Positions 33,608 to 45,039 of a stretch of 64,000 nt of DNA are shown in pieces. Each line of letters starts with the position of its first letter. Positions within the stretch are counted from its first letter, which is position 1. The translations under genes were made by a program, and so were the position numbers. The DNA is from Brachynemurus nebulosus. Its lineage: Eukaryota; Arthropoda; Insecta; Neuroptera; Myrmeleontidae. The notes below the pieces were generated by a model. That model did no database searches and was not told the DNA's origin. It saw nothing but the letters and a program-made list of their open reading frames with translations. Where the stretch lies: the NCBI GenBank assembly GCA_035578155.1, contig JAPWDM010000008.1:26250598-26314597 (forward strand). Direction: 5' to 3'.

Positions 33608-33804
33608 TAATTCTACTCTCTTAACCGGACAGCACTTTCACGTAAAAATTACCACTGAAATATGAAAATGGCTAATTTTGAACCCTTTAACGAACGAAGT
33701 GGAGCACAATAAATACATAACTGACTTTTTGTAGAATTTCGGAATATTTGATTTAAAAGAGATTTTCGTGAGAAAATGCGGTTCGGTTAAGAGAGGTTCC
33801 ACTG
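33608..33804. mobile_element. Short pogo/Tigger-like MITE
   Basis: The right end mirrors to CAGTGGAACCTCTCTTAACC with TA outside. The left end has a weaker CTACTCTCTTAACCGGACAG. It is a diverged relative of 54996-55499. Tc1/mariner-group (pogo) affinity is inferred from the CAGTRGAACCTC..TTAACCGGAC terminus. Confidence 0.55.
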
Positions 33805-33928
33805 TATTTTCTTTAACGCTATAATTACACTACGTTTTGTCATCGATATTTCAGATTTTCAGATAGTCCGATTATATTTATTAAAAAGTCTCTATAAAAT
33901 TTGTAGTAGATTAAAAATTAATTTAACC

Positions 33929-35654
33929 TTAAGGGGATGGTAACGTTAATTCGGCATAAAAAAGGCCCATTTTTAAGGATTTTTTCAGACGCTACAGCTA
34001 ATACAAATTTAATTAATCGATCGTCATTATATTACAACAGACGAACAACACTTCCTTGATTTTTTAAAACAAAATATAAATAATTAAGCCAACGGCAGCA
34101 AATCTTCGGAGGCGCCGCGAAAAAAAGTTGTCTGCCGGTGAACAATATAATTCATAAGTGGATCATCCGAAATAATAAAAAATGACTGATATCATTACAT
34201 AAGCTTTTTCCTAAGGTATCCCTGGGAGGAATTTTTTTTTTCGATTTTTTAATTTTTGGTGACACTTAGAAGTGAAAACACTGATTCTCGTCTAAAAAAT
34301 TGACGTATTTGTTATTGTAAAATTAATAATTATGAAAAATAAAAAAAAGCTCCCAGGGATACCTGGTCATTTATGTAGGTCAAATCTGTATACAAAATTT
34401 CAAAGCAATCGGTCGAGTAGATTCTGATTTAAACTGTTCACCGGTTTCAAAAATGACAAGTGTCAGAAAATCGCTTTAGAGTTTTGTATACCTGAAAATC
34501 CAAAATTAAATATGAAAAATTTTTTCATATCTACGTCATTGGTTATAGTATACATTAGTATACTAACAAAGACCCATCCATGAATAAAAAAATTCAGGGA
34601 TTTCGAGACCACAAAGCCACGTACCTGCTGGAAGGGATACAAAGACGTATCGGACCAACAAACGCTCAAAGTTCTATATCTTAGTTAGTTTTACTTCGAT
34701 TTGTTTCAAATTTTGACATAACAATCTTAAGGGGGGAGTTCACGCCAGGAACGGCTAATAAACTAATTTTTTTCGAATCTCGTTTTTTATTTTTATTTCG
34801 TTCTGTGGTTCTTTGCAAACACGGTGATATATAAAAAATGGCCAAAAAAATTTTTTTCAAGTATAAAAATATTTATTTGTGAGCCGCTGTACAGCTAAGT
34901 TGCTGCTCCTTTGCAGCTAACCCTCGCCCCCCTCGCGAATTTATCAGTAATATTTAGTTTATTATATTATACTATAACACGAGTTATAGTATGCACTGAG
35001 ATAATGTTCTTTTATTTGTATGGCTTTGTAGACGTTTTAATAAACAGTGAGTAAACGGCTTCTTTTGTTATTATTTTTGTTTTTTACCGTTTCCCGAAAC
35101 TTGTGTTTTTCCCGACAAGGAAAATCATATCTCAAGTTCTAGAAAAGATAGAGACTTAATTTTTTTTTATTTTGTTCATAAACATATTGCGCATAAAGTG
35201 GAGTATGCTTTTTCCATTTGAACAATTGTAACTATTTTGAAACATTTTTTTTTAAATAAAAAATTGGGTTTTATAATTTTTAGAACTTTGGGATTACAAT
35301 TTTATAGTTAATTTTTAAAATTACCTGAAACCCATACCCAGCTTTATGGACAGGTCCTTTAGGAATAAAATAATGGAAAAATATTTAAAAAATATTCATT
35401 ACTTTTTGAGATATGGCGTTCCTTGTAAACGCTTAAAAACTTGTGAAAAAGGGCCCCTCCCCCTACAGAGAAGAGTAATGAATGTTTCAAAAACAAAATT
35501 TTCAATTTTAAACCATCCCTAATTTGAAAAAAATAATCATAAATAAACAAGTTGCTTTTTTATTTGAACTCCTCCCTTAAAATGTTGTACAGTCATATGA
35601 AACAATAAAAGAAAAAGAGAAATAAAAAATTTTTATACGTTACCATCCCCTTAA
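33929..35654. mobile_element. Non-autonomous TTAA element, family 3
   Basis: TTAA at 33929-33932 and 35651-35654 bound termini GGGGATGGTAACGTTA and, mirrored, GGGGATGGTAACGTAT. The element is 1,726 bp, of which 854 bp is a second nested TTAA element. There is no coding capacity; frames of 63-68 codons inside are shadows. It inserted into an older TIR fragment. Confidence 0.82.
34727..35580. mobile_element. Non-autonomous TTAA element, family 4 (nested)
   Basis: TTAA at 34727-34730 and 35577-35580 bound the termini GGGGGGAGTTCACGCC and, mirrored, GGGAGGAGTTCAAATA. It lies wholly inside the family 3 element, so it is the younger insertion of the two. Non-coding. Confidence 0.75.
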
Positions 35655-35770
35655 TAACACCACCAGCCCCGAAAACTAAGTTTTAAGCTCATGGAAAACT
35701 TCTCTACCAATAATAGAAAAATATCTACCCACTCAAAATGCAAAATTGATCATTTCAATATGATATTATA

Positions 35771-36312
35771 TCGTGCTACTCACTACTCAAAATGAAGAAT
35801 TTTGTACCTATATAGTGATGATAATAAGTAGTTTAAGAAACTGGGACAAATACCTAGCTGTCCCTACATAATTTGTCGATTCGGAAAAACTGGGACGTGT
35901 AGACACCCTATTTATAAATAATTTTAATGTCATATTGTTATTGATTAGAAATAATGTTTGAAATAATATTGCTGTAATAACAGTTAATAAGAGCTTATTA
36001 CACGTCTTGGATTATGTCAAGTTGGGTCACGTCAAATTATTACCTATCAAATTGCAGTATATGTCAATATTTACCACATGGGTACTATCCTATCTATATG
36101 TATATCTATGACCTAACGACTTTTCTAAATAATAAATTACTTCCAAGTAAAAATGTAGAGCAATATAAGAATTACATCCGAAATGTTCCCTTGAAATAAT
36201 TACTATACGTGTAAACCTTAACCCACATTTTTTCTATATGTATACACGCCTAGCGGTGAAATGTTATCTGAAATTTTATCAAGATAACCTTTTCGATATC
36301 TATTATCTTTTA
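35771..36312. other. Gene-free AT-rich stretch
   Basis: Short frames only; the last 8 bases before 36321 form a target duplication. Confidence 0.5.
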
Positions 36313-36320
36313 TTATCTAG

Positions 36321-37203
36321 TAGTGGTGGAGAACTATCGATAGCACTATCGATAACTATCGATAGTTTTGACTATCGATATTTTTTTTTACTATCGATAG
36401 TTTTCGATAGCTTTTTTCAATCATTTCGTTTACCTATAAATACTAAAGATAATAAAAATTTCGTTGAAATTATAGCTAGAGTTATAAAAACAACCATTTA
36501 AGGGAATTTTCGAAACCAGGTACCTATATGTTACAACTCTGGGTAATAAAATAAAATGACAAGAGAAATTAAGCAATTGGATAAAAATATCAGTTAAACC
36601 AAACAATTACATAAGCAAAATAAATTTAAATATACCCAAGAAATTTTTGTGCATTAAAGTTTTTGTTGGCGAACTTGCAATAATTGTAGGTAATAAAAAT
36701 CTGTTTGTTTTCTAAATTGTATGTTTCATATTTATTGGATATTTATCTCCCCTGTTGTCTTCCGGTAATACCTCTTTTTCATCTATAATTTTGACTATAA
36801 AACCCGCAAAAGGAATTCTTAATTAATTTTTTAAAACTAAATTTCAAGAAATCTTTTTCAATAAAATGTTTGTTAAAAAAATTAAAATTTCTTAAGAGAT
36901 ATAAAGAGGAAATTTTTCAAATTACAACTGGTGATTATTTTCCAAAATCCTTTCCTTAATATAGAACATCACCAAAAACCCTTTATAAAATTAAGAGATA
37001 TAGTAAGTTCGAAAAAGTGGGATTTTAGATAAATACAATCTGGATCACCAATTGTTCTATTGCATTAGTTTAAAAATTCTATAAAATATGATTTTGGCAA
37101 CAAAAACTTGACTATCAAAAACTATCCATAAACTATCGATAGTTTTACGACTGACTATTGATAACTATCGATAGTCGGGACTATCGATAGTTTTCCATCA
37201 CTA
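36321..37203. mobile_element. hAT-like MITE with ACTATCGATAGT subterminal arrays
   Basis: Termini TAGTGGTGGAGAACTATCGA and (mirrored) TAGTGATGGAAAACTATCGA are flanked by a perfect 8-bp duplication TTATCTAG (36313-36320 and 37204-37211). Each end has several copies of the palindrome ACTATCGATAGT within about 90 bp (36333-36411 and 37125-37195). The core is AT-rich and non-coding; an 87-codon frame at the left end is a chance frame. The 8-bp duplication and TAGTG start support hAT. Confidence 0.9.
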
Positions 37204-37397
37204 TTATCTAGATATTTTTTAAAGTTATCTTTTATCTTATCTTTCTTTTAAGCGAACAAAAAGACACTTTTTTTAAAGAAACGAAAGTTGCTACTTAATT
37301 CATATTTTCCTATATTTATTTACTTAAATGATAGAACTTTTTGGAAGTTTTTCCATTTTTGTGCGTTTATGTAACAGTTTTATTGTGTGTAAACGTT

Positions 37398-37805
37398 ATT
37401 AAAAAATAAAATAAAACAAAATAAAAATCAGAAGAAATAATCACAAGGAAACGACTTCCTGCAAAACAAATCAAAAGTGTAGGTCGAAGAATAACAACAA
37501 GATCTACAGGTCAAAAAATAAAAACAATCAAAAATAATTGTCAGTCTAACATGTTTCATAAAATTTGTCAATCTAACATGTTTCATAACCTCATTTTATA
37601 AAAGAAAACTAAAAAAAAATAATTTTCTGCCATAATCTCTGAAGATGGCCGAAACATGTTAGATTGATAACTAATTTTGATTGTTTTTATTTTTTGACAT
37701 GTAGATCTTGTTGTTATTCTTCGATCTACACTTTTGATTTGTTTTGCAGGAAGTCGTTTCCTTTTGATTATTTCTTCTGATTTTTATTTTATTTTATTTT
37801 TTAAT
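37398..37805. repeat. Large hairpin with Penelope-type CTGAAGATGGCCGAAAC motif
   Basis: Arms of about 155 bp (37398-37558 and 37652-37805) are inverted copies sharing AATCAGAAGAAATAATCA, GGAAACGACTTCCTGC, AAACAAATCAAAAGTG and AACAACAAGATCTAC. The centre (about 90 bp) has CTGAAGATGGCCGAAAC followed by ATGTTAGATTG. The plus-strand centre motif is the kind found at the termini of Penelope-like elements. Non-coding. Confidence 0.7.
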
Positions 37806-39181
37806 AGAATATATCTTTTTTGAATTTTCGATAAGTTTTAAAGTGAAAAGTTCAAGAAAATAAAAAGCATACAGGATTTTGTATAGTATAACCATTAAAA
37901 CAATAATGTAAACCTCACTTATTATTTCCGTAAATATAATTTTATTTATTATCTAAAATTTTATCTGAATAATTGGATAAAAATCTTATTTGTTATCTTT
38001 AACATCTAGACATTTTAAATTAAGTTTTCTAGTACTGTTTATTTAGATAATAAAATTCTATATATTGCCCATCATTAACGACTAGAAGATGAGAAGTCAA
38101 AAATATAAAAATTGGCACCATAGAAACGTTTTATTTCCAGTTGCTTGATAAATTAAATTGAAAATTTGATACATTATAAACAGTCTGATGGGCGTCAGAT
38201 ACTTATTCTTCCAGTCTACATAGTTTTGTGTTAAAATTATTTTTATTGACTTTTTTACGAATTATTGGAGAGACAATTTTAAGAAAGTTACACGTCTTCA
38301 CCCACATAATTTGTGTCAACTCGTGGCTCGAGTTATTGTGCGACTTAATTTAACGCTTTAACGCTTAACGTTTATTTTAACGATTTGTTACAATTTCTAT
38401 TATGGGTATCCAATTTAGACAAAATAATTTTAATTGAGTGTTTTTTAAATTTTTAGATTTTTTAACGGCATTTTAAAAATTATGCACAGGGGGAGGGAGA
38501 CAAAAAGCACCTCACACTGAAGCTCAGTATTTCACAAACGGGATTTAAAAATAAAAGATGGTAAGAACTTCAACATCACACGATGTGGTGTGCTAAAAGA
38601 ACTTTCATCCCCTTTTTCCAATACGGGTAAATATGTACATCAAGAAATTACGAAAAATTTTCTTTCTTGTACCTATATTAATTAAGATCTACACCTGTAG
38701 TATGTATATGCAAAATTTCATGTACATAGATCCAACAATTCGGCAAGTGCGTGTTAGACACGCATTACGTCAAGATTTTGTAGTTCACTAATTAGTTTTC
38801 CACAATTCTGAATATAAAATATTTCTTGCTTTTGATTTGATATGATTATCTAAACCTTTTACTTTCTACATTGGTTAAAAAAATTTAATAAGAGTTTTTA
38901 AAAAACCACACTCTCTTTTAGATTGCGTAAGACCCGACACTGAGTATTAAAAAATGTTGAGTGGATCACTTAATGCGATGACAGAAATGACGAATTCATA
39001 AGGATTTCGTTGCTAAAATCACGAAACCTTAAAAATGTAGAAATTATGGAGAGGTGTGATAGACGGAGTGAGAGACAGACCCGAGCAAGCCATAGGATAC
39101 TGAGATATTTCTTTAGAACTCTAGAAAAGAGACGTTAGGTTTTAGAAAAAAAATTCAAATAAAAAATTATTTATAATATTG
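37806..39181. other. Gene-free AT-rich stretch
   Basis: No feature supported. Confidence 0.5.
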
Positions 39182-39189
39182 TACCTACA

Positions 39190-39522
39190 CAGGGCCGGAT
39201 TTACCCTAAGTACCGTCCTGAGATTTCGCGAAAAATGACGCCTCATTACCAGCAAGGGCCGAGAAAAATGGCAAGCCTTTGACATTAAAAATTAAAAATT
39301 CTTTCCTAGCGATAGGTGACGAGAGAAAAAAAGGTTTCTTTACTTTCCTCAGGCTTCTTAATTCCATTTTTTATAAATTTTTCCTTAAAAAAATAAGTGA
39401 CGGGTCAAAAAAAGAGCCTTCTACTCCCTCTACGTTGTCATGTTCCCAATTTTACCGCCTCTGAAAACTTACCACTCTGGGTCCCCTGACCCCTGATGCT
39501 CCTAGTGTAAATTCGCATTCTG
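39190..39522. mobile_element. Short hAT-like MITE with 7/8 target duplication
   Basis: It begins CAGGGCCGGATTTACCCTAA and ends (mirrored) CAGAATGCGAATTTACACTA. TACCTACA (39182-39189) and TACCTACG (39523-39530) flank it, seven of eight bases alike. The 333-bp interior is non-coding despite a 61-codon frame. Confidence 0.75.
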
Positions 39523-39899
39523 TACCTACGCATTCTAAAAACTGAAATAACGTACAATATATCTAATGTACAATTTCAATAAAAATTCGATTAAAATCAT
39601 CTGGGTATGTTAATAGAATTAATTTAAAATCTACTAATAATATCATAAGTTAGCAAATACAGATTACACACAATGAACAAACAAATGTTTCTATTACCGT
39701 TAATAGCATCGCTTGCAGGTACCGTTAAATAATGTCAAAGATGTGTAGTAGTACTAACTATCTATATGTATAAATATATGTATTTCGCTATTCTAACAAC
39801 AAACCAAAATTTAACTGTTCCAGCGCGGTGTAACAACAAAACAGACCAAAAATTAAAACAATAAAATTCCGTTTCTAATAGAGGAGCAAAGGGTAATGA

Positions 39900-40109
39900 G
39901 AGCTAGCGGGTAGTGGGAGCGGTACAAAAGTACACGCTTCTAATGCTTGTATTCGCTTGTACGCAACTTAAACGTCTTCAGTATTTGTCGGCTAAGCTTC
40001 TCTCATACGCATTTTCCGGTAGTTGCACGCATTCAGTTGCTAAAAGAGGTTTTGTTTTTTGTGCTCAGTGCTTATAACAAAATAATTTTAACGATGTCAA
40101 ATTGTCAAA
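39900..40109 (+). promoter_or_regulatory. Candidate promoter and first exon with short coding start
   Basis: A GC-richer island holds two TCAGT initiator-like sites (about 39977 and 40037). It ends with ATGTCAAATTGTCAAA at 40094-40109, followed directly by a GTAAGA donor at 40110. This would encode MSNCQ and then splice. No downstream exon was identified in the window. Arthropod Inr (TCAGT) and donor consensus are known signals; their use here is inference. Confidence 0.3.
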
Positions 40110-40554
40110 GTAAGAACTAAATTAAATTTTTTATTATAATTAATTATGACATTTTTTCTAAGAATTAATTATTTTGAAAATCCTTAGAATAATTTCCTTC
40201 TTTTATTTTGATTATAAAGTTGAATTTCATTGTTAAAATACCTTTATTTGCTGTATTTTTGCACTTATTTTGTTTTTGAAACTTGATTTTGTTTTTACAA
40301 TTTTTATCGGATTTAAAGTAAACTTCTGGTTCCCATTTCCCTACCCGGGAAACGGGAGCAGACAGTAGCCTTCAGAAAAAAAAATTTCGACTAGAAAAAA
40401 ATTTTTAGCTGACTACAATGCAACTTATTTGTTGGTCAAATAAACGAGCTATATGTTTCAATTTCAAAAATAAATAAATTGTTGGAACGATTCTAGAAAT
40501 TTTTGTTTTTCCTTATTAGGCTCCAATTACCCCCCGTTCCCTCTACGTACAGAA

Positions 40555-40690
40555 TAGTATATTGTGCAATAAGTGTGGGAAATTGTCGATTGCCCACGAA
40601 AGCGAAGTTGAGTGCACGACGTAGTGAGTGCGCTCATTCGCTTGAGTGGAGCAATCGACAATCCCGCACGAGTTGCACATACTATTTTTT
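40555..40690. repeat. Short inverted repeat with TTGTCGATTGC core
   Basis: 40558-40600 and 40645-40685 are inverted copies (TTGTGCAATAAGTGTGGGAA, then TTGTCGATTGC). They bracket a GC-rich centre (AGCGAAGTTGAGTGCACGAC) and give two overlapping plus-strand frames that are not genes. A further inverted pair, ATGCGGGAAGAGTAC and GTACTTCTCCCGCAT, lies at about 40954-41030. Confidence 0.55.
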
Positions 40691-41469
40691 ATTACGAATT
40701 TCACATACTATTTTCTATTATTATCACTATTTTTGACATTTTTATTACTTTTAAAAATAATATTTTTAAGTGTTTGTTTTTTTTTTCTGAATTAAATATC
40801 GTTTAAATTACCTTGTTGGTGGTTTCTATAGAAATAATTATGAAATATTTATTAAATGAAAAATTAACAGGCAGCTTTGCGTGTTTTGATTAAATTTTGC
40901 GTGTTTTATTGTCAATTTGCGTGTGGAAAGTTACTTTCCACACACAAAAAAGTATGCGGGAAGAGTACAGTGGGCAAACAGCTATTTTGCGTACAGAAAT
41001 GTGTGCGCCAAGTTAGTACTTCTCCCGCATGAGTAATAAAAAATAATAATTTACAATTTACACTGTATGTAACTTAATTAATTAGCCGATGTAAGTAAAT
41101 CATCTTTGAGTCTACATAATATTATGTATGTGTTTATACGTATGAATATAATATGCCATTGCAATTATCATTAATAGATTTTTTTGTACTGTATAATTAT
41201 ATTAATTATAATAAAAAATTATATATGAATAAATAATAATCAGCAGCAGGTAGGGAGAAAATAAAGAAATTAAAAAATAGCAAGCGTATCCGGCGGGGCG
41301 GTTTGAAAATGTAGAATGTTAAAATAAAACCCGCCAAGTTCGGGTTGGATATGCATTAAGTAAGGCTTCCTGAGTGGTTAGAGTTTCTTACAATTTTTGA
41401 GATAAAATCTAGAATAATTAACGGATTATACTGCATGGGTTACATGAATGAATTTTTTTCGATTGTCTC

Positions 41470-41745
41470 CCATTGAAATGGTGCATAAACTATCTAAAAA
41501 TAATATTCCATAATTTTAAAAATTTTTACAGTTTATTTTCTGAGGCGCCTTTAAGCGCTCCAAAATGTTTGAAAAGATTGCACTACCTTTAAAATTGCTC
41601 AGAAAAGAGACGGAAGAATAAAATTTACATTTAGTAGGAATGCTATGTGGTTCCGACGTAGCAGGATAAAGGTAAAAAATCAGTAAGCCAATTAAGTACG
41701 TTTCTCCAATTGGTGGGCAACGTAATTTTTATCCGACTGACTTTA
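41470..41745. repeat. Dispersed repeat, copy 2 (pair with 32790-33125)
   Basis: It has the same order of blocks as copy 1: CTATCTAAAAATAATATTCC, GCTCCAAAATGTTTGAAAAG, TGCTATGTGGTTCCGACG, AGGATAAAGGTAAAAA, CCAATTGGTGGGCAACG. Non-coding. Confidence 0.6.
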
Positions 41746-42382
41746 AATTTTAAAAATTTTATATCGATTTTTTATCAAAAAAAGAAAAAAAAACTGATTT
41801 CAACAGACGGTCATTTATTTTTACTTTACGTACTTTAAAATGAAAATACCACCAACATAAAATATCGCCTTAATAGTTTATATTTTGACCTGCCGCCAAA
41901 AGAGAGTGCTGACCTCTGAACTATGGGTGATTAAAATTTTATAAAAATATCAAAGCATTTATAAAAATATTTACCTTCATTTTCATGTCACAGATTTTCT
42001 TTATCAATTCGACACTGACTTATAAATATAATTATTAATTAAGTACATATTTCCTAATCTTACTCCTTTCGCATCATTATAGCAGTTTAACTTTTTCAAT
42101 AATTATTATAGTTTTTCAGTTTTTGTAATTCTTGTGATCCTAGTGACCGGCAAAACACAATTATTGTTTTTAAAAAAAAAAAGATGTTATTTTTTTCTAG
42201 CTTTTAAAATATACTAGAAAATTCGTTTTCATCCATCCTATAACATTATAAGGTTGGTTTTAAACTTTAAATATCGTAGAAATTTAACAAAACATTAAAG
42301 TTCAAACAAAATATTTACGTTTCACAGAAAGAAGAATACTGTAATGTAAGAAAATTGTTATATTTAAAAAATTATTAAACTA

Positions 42383-42804
42383 GATTGCCTGGGTAATCGA
42401 ATCTAGGATCTCTTCATAACCAGTCAAATGCTTTCCTCCTAGATCACTGATCCTCTCTCTGTTCGAGAGCCGTTCTATTTTGATTACGAATCACCTACGT
42501 TGTACTCTCTTGAACGTGAGTAACAGTTACTTTAATTTCAATATTATCGATGTGCTTGTGAACATTATTAAGTGTGGTGAACTTTTGTTCGCATTTAGAC
42601 ATATGTTAATATTTTATATGCTCACTTTTAATGGCAGCTAAACTGAAACTTGAACACATCATTTACTTTGAAATGTATGACTAAATCATTGTTTTAATTA
42701 AAAATCACATAGTGATTGAAAAATTATCAAAGTGGCTCTCCTGGGATTCGAACCTAGAATCTCTTGATAACCAATTAGACACCTTTTCATTAGGCTATAG
42801 ATCC
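42383..42804 (-). repeat. tRNA-bearing tandem repeat, about 351-bp period (copy B)
   Basis: Two tRNA-like units lie on the minus strand, 42804-42732 and 42453-42383, with the family linker between them. The first unit has a TAGCCTAATGAAAAGG box A-like part and a perfect GGTTCGAATCC box B. The second has a degraded box B (GATTCGATTACC). The linker shares AAAAATCACATAGTGATT-, GTTTCAGTTTAGCTGCC- and GAGAGTACAACGTAGGTGA-type blocks with copy A. A T5 run follows the first unit within 20 nt. A 72-codon frame across it is a shadow. Confidence 0.78.
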
Positions 42805-42984
42805 TCTGTTCGAGAGCTATTCCATTTTGATAACTTTGAAATAAGTTAAATTTGTATTTGAAAAATGAAAGCTTGTCTACTACATTGAAAATGCATGTAG
42901 GTTTAGGTTCTAACACAATTTTTGATAATAAACCAAAATTTTAGTAAATAATTCACTGTTGAGAGACTTACTTTGTGAAACTCC

Positions 42985-43197
42985 ATTTTAAATATTGAAA
43001 AATATTTAGTTCGATTACTTTGTCTATTTCACGAATTAAAAGTTATTTTCACTGAACGCGTTTTCAACCTTTCGGTCATCCTCATCCTACTCTGAGGATG
43101 ACCGAAAGGTTGAAAACGCGTTCAGTGAAAATAACTTTTAATTCGCGAAATAGACAAAGTAATCGAAGTTTAAATATTTTTCAATATTCAAAATTTT
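42985..43197. repeat. Near-perfect 213-bp hairpin with CTGAGGATGACCGAAAGG motif
   Basis: Two 100-105-bp arms (42985-43084 and 43093-43197) are separated by only 8 bp. The arms share GCGTTTTCAACCTTTCGGTC and TATTTTCACTGAACGCG with very few differences, so the structure is young or maintained. The plus-strand right arm begins CTGAGGATGACCGAAAGG, of the same type as the motif at 37,640-37,660. Non-coding. Confidence 0.8.
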
Positions 43198-45035
43198 AGT
43201 GTTCGATAATTCTCTCCCTTTCTCTACTTTATGTACCTGTCACGGTATTATATGTATTTTTCTGTTCAATTTATGCATTAAACTTATTACATATCGCTTT
43301 TGTGTGAACGTGGCGTTAATGAATTAAATGCTATTAATTTATTACATATTTCAATTTTCTAGTGTTTATTGTAATGTTCATCAGTGCTGGGAACGATACT
43401 TTTAAAGCATTTAAATTAAATTGGACAGTTACAAGAAATATTGTTATTAATTTTCTTTTTTAATGTATTATTATGATAAATAAATTAATAATAAATTCAT
43501 ATTTTTAATACAATAGTTATGTATTTTTAAGCGAATATACGTATATATTATGTACATATGTTTTAGTATGTATGAATTTGTAATATCATATTTTTATATC
43601 TACAGGAAATTTTAATAGCGGAGTTTATTAGAAGAATAATTTGAATATTTTTAATGCATCTATAATTTCAATATTTTACTAACTAAATACAAAATAACAG
43701 AATTTGTGTTATTTCTTAAAACAATAACATAAATTACTGAAACAAACTAACAAGGAAAGGTAAGTATATCGTACGTGTGATGTAAAATATATTAATTAAA
43801 AATTCTTTTATTTACACATAACAGCCTCCTCTTTTACCAAAATATACCTGACAAAATTAAGGGTTGGGGTGGGGGATGAAACCCCAGTGATTTTATAACT
43901 TTAATTGCTATAAAGATCTAAAACTTAAAATGCTATACAGATCTTAAAGTGCCATCTACAAATATATATAGTTTCCCTACTAAAGCTCTTACCATTTCCA
44001 AGATATTTAAGAAAATTGAAAAAAACTCAAATTTTCATGGAGTTTCACCCCCTTAAACCGCTTGTGGATACGAACGAAATATGGCTCGTGATTACTCTTA
44101 GTAAGATCTACAATCCACCAAAGTTTCAAAAATTTTTGAGAGATACAGTTGGATACCTTTCCTTGAAAGATACTGAAGTTCAGGAAACCATTTAAGAATC
44201 ATATATAACATGTATTTTTAAAGGGTAGTAATACAGTTGAAGTTCGATTATTCGAGCTAATGTGAACTTAACTAGCCTCGGATATTCATTTTCCGGATCC
44301 ATTTTTAAAATAATTTTAACAGTTTACAGTCTGATGACACAGAATCGGTCTCATAGTCAGAACCATCGCAGAGACCAATCGCAATCATTGATTACAGGTA
44401 ACATGGGTAACATATTCTAAATGCAGTACGTGATGCTCTTGGTGTTACATAATACAATGTTGTGTCAACGTGTTAAAAATATTGCCGCCGGCCCTTGGGG
44501 AAGTTTATTGTGTAGATGCGTGGACTGTATAGCGTTAATTTACAATTTAATTAATTTTGATTGATGAGCATTTATTAGACGTGTGAAATTTTGTGTGAAT
44601 TTCGTATGGAAATGTCGTTTTTAAGATTTAGATTGATTCAGACCAATTTCAAAATTAACTGAATGATCTATAAGTTACTTGAAACAATAATATTACGAGT
44701 CTTATTCGAAACAAAAATTATTCATTACAATTAAAAATTCATTTAAACGTATTAGGTAATTACTTTTGCAAAGTAGAGAACGAAAGAACAAGACAGGTCA
44801 GGGAGGTAAGACGGAGTATCCACACTGTCATGCTATCGGAACGGAACAATCCCAAGCAACTATCCACGTTTGGTCTGTCCTCTCAATTATAGTTAGTTAT
44901 AGGAAAACCGTAGAAGCAAGTAATTATTATTGCATTCGCACATTAGATCTAAAAATGTGATTTTCGTGGTTATACTACTATTTTCATATATTTTCTATAT
45001 ATTTGAAAACTGTATCAAGTTCTTATTCTTAATAA
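43198..45035. other. Mostly gene-free stretch
   Basis: A short pogo-like terminus (ACAGTTGAAGTTCGATTATT) occurs at about 44231 without a matching end. A GC-richer segment at 44771-44925 (64-codon frame, CAA|GTAATT donor-like end) is unusual in composition but unrecognised. Nothing else is supported. Confidence 0.4.
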
Positions 45036-45039
45036 CATT

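Larger units (their letters stand above)
33885..35770. repeat. Solo TIR fragment of the long-TIR nuclease transposon, split by a TTAA element
   Basis: 33885-33928 (CTCTATAAAATTTGTAGTAG, then AAAATTAATTTAACC) matches the interior of the right TIR near 9130-9210. 35655-35770 (CACCAGCCCCGAAAACTAAG, then ATCTACCCACTCAAAATGCA) matches its outer part near 9236-9345. The two pieces are contiguous in that TIR apart from about 30 bp, and a complete TTAA element lies exactly between them. This shows a third copy of the nuclease-transposon terminus in the window. Confidence 0.65.

Noticed and set aside
33940..35650. Minus-strand frames of 63-68 codons as transposase remnants of the TTAA elements
   Set aside because: No catalytic or conserved transposase motif is visible; the elements appear non-autonomous.
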